NCBI GenBank assembly: GCA_001970955.1
Contig: MPUH01000474.1
Coordinates: forward strand, 1-51,820
Origin: Stentor coeruleus
Lineage: Eukaryota > Ciliophora > Heterotrichea > Heterotrichida > Stentoridae
Length of the DNA: 51,820 nucleotides
Direction of reading: 5' to 3'
Part shown: piece by piece, positions 41,132 to 50,896 of the stretch
Numbering within the stretch: the first letter of the stretch is position 1
Layout: each line of letters begins with the position of its first letter
Translations under genes and position numbers: made by a program
The notes under the pieces: generated by a model
Seen by the model: only the letters and a program-made list of their open reading frames with translations
Databases searched by the model: none
Told to the model about the DNA's origin: nothing

Positions 41132-42634
41132 ATGGGTGGCTGCGCTGATCGCCAAGTTCGAGGAATTAGAAACGAAGAAATTGACTATGATTACTATAGA
41201 ATACTCATTGAAAGAATGAGAAAAGAATCAACAGAGAACAGCAAAACAACTAAAAACAACGATGAAAATTTTTTAACTGAAGGCTACGAAAAGCCAAAAA
41301 CTGAAGAATCCCTAACTCAAGACCCAAAAAAAAGGCAAAAAAAGAAAAAAGTAATTAAGAATTAGAGCGAACATAAAGGATCAAAAGGAAAAAAACACAG
41401 AGAAAAAAGCAAAAATTTTAATAGTAAATGCTTTGAAACCAATAACCCCAATGCTTCTGAGACTCCATACGGAGAGCCTAAAACCTCAGATGACCAATTG
41501 ATATCAATATTTTTAACTGAAAAAGATATACTAAAGCCTTTAAACCAAGAATCATCTTTAGATACTCCAATTCAGTCTGAAGAAATTGTAATTGACTCAT
41601 TAAGTATTGATTTACCTGAAAATCATGATAACAAAGCTCCATGTGCTTACAAAAACTCAAACTACACTAAATCTAGTCATCTTTCAGTCGAAAATTCTTC
41701 TAATATTTCTGTATCACCAATCCACTCTCCAAAATCTCTGAATTATTTAAACGTTGATTCTCAAAACTGTACATCAATATTCCCAAATGCTTCTCCAAAA
41801 TCACTGAATTTTTTAAACGTTGATTCTCAAATCAGCACATCAATATTCCCAAATGCTTCTCCAAAAAATATCACATACAATTTCTCAATTGATTTCCAAA
41901 AAGGAGCGTCGATAACTTTAGTTTCAACCCCAAAAAACACTGGAAATTACTTTAAAGTTAAATTTCCACAATCACCAACAGAAAGTTCAACTAAAAAAAA
42001 CAGGAAAATTCAGACTAAAACAGAACATAGGGAATCCCCTATTATCTCTGATAAAAAGCCGAAATTTTCTGTGGTTGAGTTTTCGAATTCTTTAGTTGAA
42101 GAGCAAAAAATCCCAAAGGTTCCAAAGGATAAATCTAAAAATGAGAGACGACAATTAGAAATTGCACCTGGGTATTCGGCTATTGTTTGCCCTCCAAAAC
42201 CAAAAAGAATAAGAAAAAAAGATAAAGAGGTTAATACTGAGGAGGTTAAATTTAGAGTGCATAAAGATAAAGAACTTAATGTTATTACCAAGTATGATAA
42301 AATTAAAGAAGAAAGTAAAGATGAAGTATTAGAAATCGATGAAAGGGTAGTTGCGATTGGTAGAGAAAGTACTTTATCTTCAATAGGTAACTCAAGTCCA
42401 GATTACATTTTTGAACGCAACTCATATAGGAAAATGGCTGAATTGCAAAGTTCTCCAACTTATAACGAATCAAATGGCCTACCAAGAAGCTTTACGATTA
42501 TAAATTTCGAAAATGAGCGAAGGGCTTCCTACAAGACTGAAAGCAGCTTTATTGATACGAGAAGCCCTGATCTTATTGATAAAAACAAAAAAGTTAGGCT
42601 TTTTAGAAGCATTACTAAGCAATCTGAAAACTAA
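41132..42634 (+). CDS. Low-complexity protein with N-terminal acylation signal
   Basis: Two exons joined by a 15-nt intron at 41351-41365 give 495 aa. I do not recognise a family. The start MGGCADRQ has Gly2 and Cys4, as in proteins that are myristoylated and palmitoylated. The rest is polar and disordered-looking, with K-rich stretches (KKRQKKKK) and many SP/TP sites. Two 22-residue tandem repeats near the middle (SPKSLNYLNVDSQ and SPKSLNFLNVDSQ) come from a 66-bp DNA repeat. A mildly conserved block EIAPGYSAIVCPPKPKRIRK lies in the second half. It may be a membrane-attached phospho-regulated scaffold; this is inference. ATG at 41132 after TAAATATAA, stop TAA. Confidence 0.8.
41351..41365 (+). 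other. 15-nt intron
   Basis: GTAATTAAGAATTAG, phase 0. Removal joins the short N-terminal exon (73 codons) to the 422-codon second exon, which has no ATG of its own near its start. Confidence 0.88.
41726..41857 (+). repeat. Two in-frame 66-bp tandem copies
   Basis: 41726-41791 and 41792-41857 are nearly identical and code two SPKSLN-type 22-residue units; a third, degenerate start (SPKNITYNF) follows. Confidence 0.9.
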
Positions 42635-43284
42635 AAATTAGATAATTAATTAAGCTTATGATGGTAAAGTTTATGTTTATAGCCGAAATTGTTTATGCTA
42701 AAAATAATCATCCTTATTGTAAATCATTATTAATTCAAAGTATTTTTATCATCATTAAGCTGAATNTATATAAAATACTCATACAAATAATCATCCTTAT
42801 TGTAAATCATTATTAATTCAAAGTATTTTTATCATCATTAAGCTGAATAAATAGGGAAATTTATTATGCAATTAAAGAACTGCCAGATTTATTTTCCATA
42901 TAAAAATCTATTCATCATATATCCTAACCCAGTATTTAATTCCAAAAAAAAAAGTGTCATAAACCAAATTTATCTCAACCTAAAATTTTCCTTTTATCCT
43001 AAAACTTTTTTTAATAAAAAATCATCTCTAACTAAAATCCTATATATCTCATAACACCAAAAACTTTCTTCTAAAAAAAAATCCCCTCCTAAATACCAAA
43101 CATAATTAGTTTTTCATCTAATTTTATAAACTCCCCCCATCATTACCTTAATAAAATCTTATCCATTCCTAATCTCCTAAACCACAGATTTATAATATCC
43201 TTATATAAAAACTATATAAATAATAAACCCATCTCCTATTTTTACATATATCAATTTTCCTAAACATCTATTAAAGTTTTTAAC
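42635..43284. other. Intergenic with an N and a duplication
   Basis: A/C-rich to the right (5' flank of the exonuclease gene). N at 42766. A 62-codon frame at 42866-43054 is flank composition, not a gene. Confidence 0.5.
42702..42848. repeat. 64-bp duplication flanking an N
   Basis: 42702-42765 and 42785-42848 are identical. N at 42766 is followed by 18 bp of other sequence before the second copy. Probably also an assembly join. Confidence 0.8.
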
Positions 43285-44740
43285 ATGGAAGACTCTTTAC
43301 CTATAAAAAGGAAACATTCAAGTAGTTTCATAACAACCGCTAAGGACAAAATCAATTTGGGAGACATTCACAGACTTATAGTAGGATTTTTTACATCCCA
43401 GCCTTTACCAGATGGATTCATATTAGACGTAAGATTTATAAAGGAACCAGAAAACCTTCAGCAAATAGTATTACTTTTCCTTCCAGGTTTAGACTCAGTG
43501 ACATTAAAATCTCTTATAAGCATATCTCCTTATCTAAATTCTCAAATGTCTAGTATAGGGCATTATTGCAAAATAGGCAATGTTTCTAGCCGAGGGTACT
43601 TGAACGATTTCTTCATCTTACAAGACCCAATTTCTTTTGAAATCCCAAATCATTTGTCTGGGGTCGAACTATTTTTAGTCCAACCTGAAGATTTTTCTAG
43701 ACACAATTATCCACAAGAAGACCAAAAATCATATGTTAAAACCTCATCAATCGGTACCCAAAAAGGAATATTAGGTATAGATTGTGAGATGATAAAAACT
43801 TCCAATGGTACTGAACTGGCAAGAGTTTCTATTGTAGATAGCAAATATAATACTCTATATGATGAATATGTTCTTCCTCAAGGTCAAGTTATAGATTATC
43901 TGACTAAATATTCTGGTATAACTAAAGAACACATAAATTCTGCTTCAAAAAACCTAAACCAAGTTCAAGATGATCTTTTAACCCTTATTAACTCTGAAGC
44001 TATTCTCTGTGGACATTCTTTAGAAAACGATCTTCATGCCTTAAAACTCTTCCATAATCGTGTCGCTGATACTGCATTACTTTTCCCTCATAGCACCTGG
44101 TCATCAAAAAACAGCCTAAAATCCTTATCTCAAAAATTCCTCAAAAAAACCATACAAAATGTAAAAAACCACTTAGGGTTCACACAATAGTATAGAAGAT
44201 GCTATAACTGCCTTACAACTTTTTCAATTAAAATACAAACTTGGTATATCTTTTGGTGTCCCTCAATTTATTTATAAAGAAAAACATCTTTGCGAAAGTT
44301 TAGCACAAACTAATTGTCGCACTGTTGCTGTAGGATTAAGGGTTCCAAATGAGCTTATAAAAGGAAACCTTTCTGTAGATCATGGAGGAAAGCTTAAAAA
44401 GTATTTAATAAGTGAATATAATGTTGTGATTTGTGAATGGAGGGAGTTAAAAAAACTAGGGTCTAAAGACCGCCAAGAAGATATTAAGAAAATTGTCCAA
44501 AGGTGGGATATGAAAATTAAGAAACTTGTTGAAAAATTTACAAATACTATGTTTATTGTAGCTAATGGTGAAGGGGATACTTCACTTGCTAATCAGTAAT
44601 TTATAAATAGTTTAGACCAGATAAGGAATGAACAGTTTTATAAGTGGACTACAGAACAAGAAAAAGCTTGGCGTCAGGCACAATTGAATCTTAATCAGAA
44701 TTTTGCTTTGTTTTGCACTCGTGATCAAGAAGGTTATTAG
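43285..44740 (+). CDS. REX/REXO-type DEDDh RNA exonuclease
   Basis: 3'-5' RNA exonuclease of the REX1/REXO family, acting in RNA end trimming. Three exons (introns of 16 nt at 44161-44176 and 15 nt at 44596-44610) give 474 aa. The N-terminal 150 residues are variable. The catalytic motifs are GILGIDCEM (D and E), ILCGHSLENDLHALKL (D), RVADTALLFPH and, after the 16-nt intron, GSHNSIEDAITAL with the final His and Asp. Retention of that intron would end the protein at a TAG before the last motif and kill activity. The tail beyond (from about 320) includes FIVANGEGDTSLANH and is less familiar; some REXO proteins carry RNA-binding modules there. ATG after TTTTTAAC, stop TAG. Confidence 0.92.
44161..44176 (+). 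other. 16-nt intron
   Basis: GTAAAAAACCACTTAG, phase 0. Only this length restores the GSHNSIEDA motif; no GT-AG pair 15 nt apart does. The A six bases from the end is kept and the extra base lies 5' of it. Confidence 0.93.
44596..44610 (+). other. 15-nt intron
   Basis: GTAATTTATAAATAG, phase 2 (CA|T). Removal continues the exonuclease tail to TAG at 44738-44740. Confidence 0.88.
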
Positions 44741-45272
44741 AATTATAGTTAAGTAAATGGAGTACTTTAATTGAAGATTTAGATAGGAATATTAAGAAAA
44801 AGTGACTATGTTTAAGGGTTAGGAAATGGTTTTTTAATGAATTTTGGCTGATGATTTGAAGATAAAAGTGGGTTTTTTTGGTTTTTAGTTAGGATTTTAA
44901 ATTTTTGGTTTAAGCTTAGGGTGTTAGTAGTTAATGGTAAAGTTCATAAGCCTTGTCATGCATTGTTGGGAAATCACCCATTTATGTCGAGATTTAGCAG
45001 TTTTGTATGGAGAAAAGGATAGAAGTTGGGTAGTAAGTTAGGGTTATAGTTTGGAAAAGGAATATTAAAAAAGTTTCTTAGAAGGATTAAAGGATTTTTC
45101 CTGCTGTGGATGTTTAATTAGTCCAAGTAGCATTCTAAGTCTTTACACGATTTTCTTATCTTTTCTTAGTTATTTCTTTGATCCACATATACAAACCTGT
45201 AAAAAGTACAAAATAATAAATTGAATCACGTTCCCGATGATGATCTGACATTTATATATTGAGACCTATCTC
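44741..45272. other. Intergenic between two plus-strand genes
   Basis: G/T-rich 3' flank of the exonuclease gene to about 45110, then a short A/C-richer leader. No ORF or RNA recognised. Confidence 0.5.
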
Positions 45273-46991
45273 ATGAATTCCAGTAATACACTATGCATCA
45301 TAGCGAGTTTTCTTGATTACAGGACTTTGGCTGTGTTCTCAACTATAAACAAGCTATTTCACAAAATTTCACAAAGTTCTGAGCTCTGGAAAGCCTTAGT
45401 GCTGATTGAATATTTCGGAGACTATATTTTTTTTGGGTATTTTTCACTCAGAGATAATTATAAGGGCGAGTATAAGAGAAAGTTCAGACAAGATATCCCA
45501 AATTGGAAAAACATGCTAAAAAAAAGGGTCATTTCCCAGAGGAAGTGGGCAAGACTAAAAGGTATAGGGCTTCCCCAGGGTTATTGTACAGAACTTGCTA
45601 AAGAGTTGTACTTTGCATTATACCTCCCTGATATCCCTCTTCCTGCATTAACTTGTGAGTCTTTATCATTTCTGACAATCTTCCAAAATCTCCTGGCCCA
45701 GGTAATCTACCCTCCTGCTTTTGGGTTCTTTTCTGATCCTCGAGCTTATTTACCTGATCTCTCAGAAGAATGTTTTAATCACTCCTACCAAGAATTGTTG
45801 CAGCCTTCATCAAAGGAGTTTTTGTATTCAATTCGCTGGGTAACATTCATCTAGCACATTCCAAGCGTTCTTATCTCTAATCCTTCACAAACCTTACCTT
45901 TGTTGATTAAAATTGCTAAATACATTCAGATTGCTATTGAAATCCACTGTCAAACTACTTATGCTGTATTATCTGAGGTTAAAAATCAAATAGACTTCCT
46001 TTCAGAATACTCCAGAAGAGTATTTTCTATATAGTGGGAAGCTTTTAGTGCGTCAATGTATATGGTAGAGGAAAAGTTTGCAATGATTACTTTTAGTATA
46101 AACTCTGCATATACTTCAGTTCAAGGTCATTATCCTAACTGTCCTGAGTTTTCAATATATCGGCTTATGGGGATATTTTGGCGTAGAATTGTTCTTGACC
46201 CAATAAGATCTGAAATCCATGATATTATACTAAAATTATTTCAAACTCAACGGAAAAGAACAGGAAGTACTCTGATCCAGTCTGATATTACAGATAATAC
46301 TAATATTAATGATCCTGAATATCTTTTAATTAAGTAATATTCACTTAGGGCAATACAGTGCTTGGTAGATTTTGGAGTCCATGAACGAAGTTTGCCTTTT
46401 ATTTATCATTCTAAGTTCGTCCCAAAAGGTTTTTATGAGAAAATTCATAATGATATTGTTGAAATGACTTATGAATATTATATGAGTTTGAAAGTGCATG
46501 GTTATAAAAATAGAAAACAAGTTTATAAAAAGGATTTAGAGCTTATAAAAAGAGTATTTTTGCCGTGTACTTGGGATAAAGCTGTGAAAATTAGGGCGAA
46601 AGTAGAGATTGAGGATATGGAGAAGAGGTTTTTGAAAGAGTTTTCTGAGTTTACGATGTTTGATTTACCTAGTCATCAAATGAATGAATTAGTGTGTAGT
46701 CCATTTGGAAATATGCTGATTAAAAACGAATTGGGGATTGAGAGTAGTCAGAAGGTTAAGAGTTTTATTGGTTATTTGATATGTAGAAATAGAATTGAAG
46801 AGATTATTGATTACAATGAGTTTGTAATGTATATTTAGCATAGTGAAATGCTTATGGAGAATGAGTTACTGCCACAAGATAAGGAGTTAGAGTATTGCTG
46901 TCAACAGAGAGGATTGGATTTCAATATGATAGATATGAAGCTATATGATTTATCAAAGGATTTTGATTTAGAACTTATTCATATTAGCTAA
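45273..46991 (+). CDS. F-box-like protein with four mini-introns
   Basis: Five exons joined by 15-nt introns at 45840-45854, 46020-46034, 46334-46348 and 46824-46838 give 552 aa. The N-terminus (residues 5-45) resembles an F-box: LCIIASFLDYRTLAVFSTIN, then KLFHKISQSSELWKALV. F-box proteins recruit substrates to SCF ubiquitin ligases. The remaining 500 residues are soluble and helical, with no WD40 or leucine-rich repeats, and I do not recognise them. Blocks such as FVPKGFYEKIHNDIVEMTYE and VFLPCTWDKAVKIRAK look structured. This is the most intron-rich gene here. ATG at 45273 after GACCTATCTC, a less typical leader, so an upstream start cannot be excluded. Stop TAA. Confidence 0.8.
45840..45854 (+). 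other. 15-nt intron
   Basis: GTAACATTCATCTAG, phase 0 (TGG|CAC). Confidence 0.88.
46020..46034 (+). other. 15-nt intron
   Basis: GTATTTTCTATATAG, phase 0 (AGA|TGG). Confidence 0.88.
46334..46348 (+). other. 15-nt intron
   Basis: GTAATATTCACTTAG, phase 2 (AA|G). Confidence 0.88.
46824..46838 (+). other. 15-nt intron
   Basis: GTAATGTATATTTAG, phase 0 (TTT|CAT). Removal adds a 50-residue last exon ending LELIHIS. Confidence 0.85.
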
Positions 46992-47153
46992 ATTTTTTTT
47001 AGATATAGGGCAATGTAATTTAGATTTTTAAGGTTTTTAGGATTAGAATGATTTAAATTCTGAGTATTTGGGTGTTAAATACAAGTTTCATATAAAAAAT
47101 GTATTAAAATCCAAATCCAAACCTTGATTCTTCAAATAAAAAGCATATTAAAT

Positions 47154-49541
47154 CTATATTATAAACTTATCTAACAGCCTCTTCTGTGATTCTATGACAA
47201 CCCTGTTCTCAACTTTGCTTTTAACAATATTACAGTACAATTCCCTATGTTTATCTCTTTCCCCAGTCATTTTCCTAATTTCCACTTCCTTATCCCTCAC
47301 TTTAACTTCCAAGGAATTCGTTTCATACTTCATTTCCTTAGCTTTTTTCGCTATTTCCACAGTTCTCTTCTGTATTTTCTCAGCTTCTTCTCTTAAAATA
47401 ATCGACTTCTCACTTATCTCTTCCTTTTCCTCCTCCTCTTCCTCTTCTTCCTCTAATTTTATATCATCCTTACCCTCTTCATCTTCCTCATCATCTCCTT
47501 CATCAGGTTTAATTTCTACAACTTTTTCAGGTGGTGGAAATGTGATTCTAAAACTCGATCTTACTGCATAAAAACTATTCTTAGTCGTCCTAGAATATTT
47601 CTTGGTAAATAAACTATTTGATATTTTAATAAAATTGTTATCTTTAGATGAAGTTAATACACCATTAGTCATCAAAGATTTAAACAAACTATATATTTTT
47701 TACTATGGGTATTTTTCTCTTTGTGGTGGTTTAGGTATATCATGTATTGTTATATAAATAGGTTTGATTCCATTGTTAAAAAGCCCACATTCTATGTTTT
47801 TTATAAGCCTGTCTTGGTCTAGATATAAATTATAAAGTTTAATGATTTCTTTTTCTATACGTTTAATTCTTTCGTATTTTTCACGTATGTAGATACTGCA
47901 TTCGGTATCGAAAACACGCATTTTGTTATCAAGAGTTTTTAGGGCTTGGTCGATATCTTGTTTGATTTTTTTTATGTTTTTGCTATGATTTTCTTCGTTT
48001 TGTTTGTATTTTTTACTTAGTTCGTTTTCTAGTTCAGATTTACCAAGTTCTTTATAGTCGATTACTGCTCTCATGTCTGATGCTATGGATTGTAAAGTTA
48101 GAGGAAGGTTTTGGATTATTGCCGCTTTTTCTTCAAGAAGCAAATGGTTGGATATGAGGATTTGATGAAGTTCTTCTGTACGATGGTTAAGTTTTTTCCT
48201 TACATTTTCTTGGATTTTTTCGTTCAGTTCGATAATTTCGAGTTTTACTGTTTTGATTTGGTCTTCAAGAGCTTTGATTTGGCTTGCGTTACGCTCTTTG
48301 TTTTTGAGTTCGAATTTTTGAAGTTCTTCAAAAATTATCGAGTTCTTGTTGAGTTTTAGCTCGAGACGTTTGTTTCGAGTTTGGACTTCATCTAAAATCT
48401 CAACACTATTCACATGGTTCTCAATACTTTTCTTCTCTTTCCCTGGATTATTCCCAAAAACTGCTTCAATATCTACATTAAACCCAATAATCTCCCCAAA
48501 CCCTCTAAGTTTTCCTTCATGTATTTCTTGAGTTTTATCAATCTGATGTTTTAAATCCTTAATCTCATCCTGTAATTTCCTAACCCTAACCATCTGTTGC
48601 TGTGACTTAAAAACCAAACTTTCAGTCCCAGAATCATTTTCATGTGAATAACAATTATTTGAAAACATCAAAGTATTATGACAAGTTTGATCATTTGAAG
48701 TATTAACATGAAACAAAACTGATGTCAAGCAATTATGTTTTATATTATTCGCTAATATTTTCGTCAAAATTGACTCATCACTTGATGCATGATGTCCTTG
48801 TTGAAGGTCTATAATAAGATTTCTTAATGAGTCAAGGGTTTTTAATATACTACTTTGATTTGATTCACTATCAGCTAAATCAACAATAGTAAGTGTTCCA
48901 GCTTTACTTACATTCATCTCTTTTTGACTTACAGTTATTTTAAATACTGTGTGAACTAATGATAAACTTTCAAAATTTGGGTCTGGGATTTTTCTTAACC
49001 TTCTTCCTTCTTGGATTATATGTAAAGCATCTTTTAATGAGTCAATTTGTGTTACAGTTAAATTGTCTATATATGCATTTCCTAAATGTTCACGGATTTC
49101 TAAGGTTTCTTCGTTAAATCGATTTTTGTTGTTGGGGAGAAGTTTTGCTAAGTCTTTTATTCGCTCTTTATCGATTTCGAAACTACTTAAGACTATGTTT
49201 ATAGCTTTTTTTGGTTTTAAAATTCTTGCTCTTTGAAAAACATCTTCTAATACCCGTTGTAGCAAACCATCTTGTCCTTGGTCGCCTAATAAAGAGTAGG
49301 TCTTACCTGCTCCTGATGATCCATAAGCTAGAAGGATTCCATTGATTCCTTGCATTATGTTGTCAACTAAAGGTTTTCCAATTTCTTCATAGATTTCTTG
49401 TTGAGATGATTCTTTGGAAAAAATACTACGGAAGACGTAGTTTTCGTTTCTGTAACTAAAGTTCTTATGGTTTATTGAGTAGACTCCTGGATCTTTTGTA
49501 TGCCGCACACGTAAGTATAGTCTGACAACTTGTGAAGCCAT
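47154..49541 (-). CDS. Divergent kinesin-like protein
   Basis: Two exons joined by a 15-nt intron at 47689-47703 give 790 aa. A kinesin motor-like domain occupies about 1-300, with no N-terminal extension. The P-loop AYGSSGAGKTYSLLG is intact (74-81). Switch I, normally NxxSSRSH, reads NFESLSLVH (189-197). Switch II, normally DLAGSE, reads DLADSE (221-226). The LT-x-L-L segment is SILTKILANNIKHN. These changes hit residues that sense the gamma phosphate, so motor activity is doubtful. Coiled coil follows over about 310-590. The second exon adds a tail with an acidic run near 690 (DEGDDEEDEEGKDD, then eight or more Glu) and another coiled coil. It could bind microtubules without stepping. Stop TAG. 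Confidence 0.88.
47689..47703 (-). other. 15-nt intron
   Basis: GTAAAAAATATATAG on the minus strand, phase 2 (TA|T). Joins the motor/coiled-coil exon to the 177-codon tail, whose frame has no nearby ATG. Confidence 0.9.
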
Positions 49542-49720
49542 GATAAATATTGTTAAAATAAATTAGATTTTGAAAAAATCTTTACCTAATTGCTAGTAAA
49601 ATTAAATTCTTTGCTTCTATTTAATATAATCATAATAAAAACACCGCAAAAGTTTATTCTCTTATATTCTTAACAAAAAATATATTTTTTTCTAATAATT
49701 CTCATAAATTTTAAATTTAG

Positions 49721-50896
49721 CTAATTACTCATCGTTAAGATTATTAGTTTCTCTTTTGTAGTTGTAAATGCATATGAAACTTTAAGCTGAAAAATCCTTT
49801 CAAGTTTTTTTAGCCTTTCTATATCATCATTAATCCACTCTCTACCACTAATTATCAATTGTTTTACAGGGAATTCAACAGCAGAACACCGAATCCCATA
49901 TTTTTGTAGCGCATCTAGTCTAAGTTCATTAGCATCAGTGCATCCTAAAGCATTGCCTACAAACATATAAAGGTCTTTTTCAATACTTTTAAATGTATTC
50001 TCATTATTATAATCTTTAGAATCCTCATTCGCAAGCATTTTGACTTCAGATTCCTGTTTAACTTGATTTGTAGGTTTTAGATTTTTATTAGAATTGATTG
50101 ATAATTTGTTTATGTTTTGATTTATATTCTCCAAATCCTCATCTTTTTCAAATACATTTTTATAAACTCTTATAGGTATTTGTAGTTTACCACATAATTT
50201 ATCTGATTTAATATTATAAAAATGATCTGATGTTTGGTTTTTTATACCTTTTTCTAGAATTAAACTTTTGGGCTTTGCATCTGATATTGAATTTATTTTG
50301 GTTTCTTTTGATTTAAAGCTTTTATAGTCTCTTAAAGGAATTTGAAGTTTATTACTATGATTGACCATTTCAGGATTTTCTATATCTTGGTAAGGATTTA
50401 TAGGATTTCTTGATGTAAAAAATGGATTTTGTGATTGTTTAGGAAAATCTTCAGTATTTATATCTTCATCATAATTTTTAAATGGGTCATTTATTTTTGG
50501 GTTATTATAACCATATTCTGTAAGGTAATTATTTATCTTTGGTTTTATTATAAAAGTATCTTTAACTATTGCCTCCAAAGAGTTCTCATTAGATTTGCCT
50601 TCAAATTTAATTTTTTTTAGAGTGTAAGTGGAACTTGTTACTATTTTTTTAGTAGATTTTTTTAATGTTTCATAAGATTCTGGCTTTAATTTAATGCTTT
50701 TGGTTGAAAGATCTAAGTCATTTGAATAGTCAAAATCTTTATAGATGGGAAAATTATATTTTGTATAGTCTTGAGAATTTGTGAAGTGATTGCTTGAGGA
50801 ATATGATTCAGCATAGTGTATGTCTTTATTTTCTTCATTATCTATTAGTTGATATTGCCTTGGATTGAAATCTAGTTTGTTTTCAAGAAGTTCCAT
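49721..50896 (-). CDS. Unknown protein, 391 aa
   Basis: I do not recognise a family. The first 300 residues are Asn/Lys/Ser-rich and disordered-looking. They hold two related short motifs (KLQIPLRDYKSF and KLQIPIRVYKNVF). The last 85 residues form a compact, ordered domain: YMFVGNALGCTDANELRLDA, LQKYGIRCSAVEFPVKQLII and KLERIFQLKVSYAFTTTKEK, ending ILTMSN. The ATG at 50896 (MELLENKLD) follows TATATAAA; an in-frame ATG at 50953 would add 19 hydrophobic residues that look like leader. Stop TAG. It lies 179 bp upstream of the kinesin-like gene on the same strand. Confidence 0.78.
   Translation of the reverse strand: MELLENKLDFNPRQYQLIDNEENKDIHYAESYSSSNHFTNSQDYTKYNFPIYKDFDYSNDLDLSTKSIKLKPESYETLKKSTKKIVTSSTYTLKKIKFEGKSNENSLEAIVKDTFIIKPKINNYLTEYGYNNPKINDPFKNYDEDINTEDFPKQSQNPFFTSRNPINPYQDIENPEMVNHSNKLQIPLRDYKSFKSKETKINSISDAKPKSLILEKGIKNQTSDHFYNIKSDKLCGKLQIPIRVYKNVFEKDEDLENINQNINKLSINSNKNLKPTNQVKQESEVKMLANEDSKDYNNENTFKSIEKDLYMFVGNALGCTDANELRLDALQKYGIRCSAVEFPVKQLIISGREWINDDIERLKKLERIFQLKVSYAFTTTKEKLIILTMSN

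Noticed and set aside
42866..43054. 62-codon open frame (+)
   Set aside because: Composition is that of the A/C-rich 5' flank; no domain and no start context.
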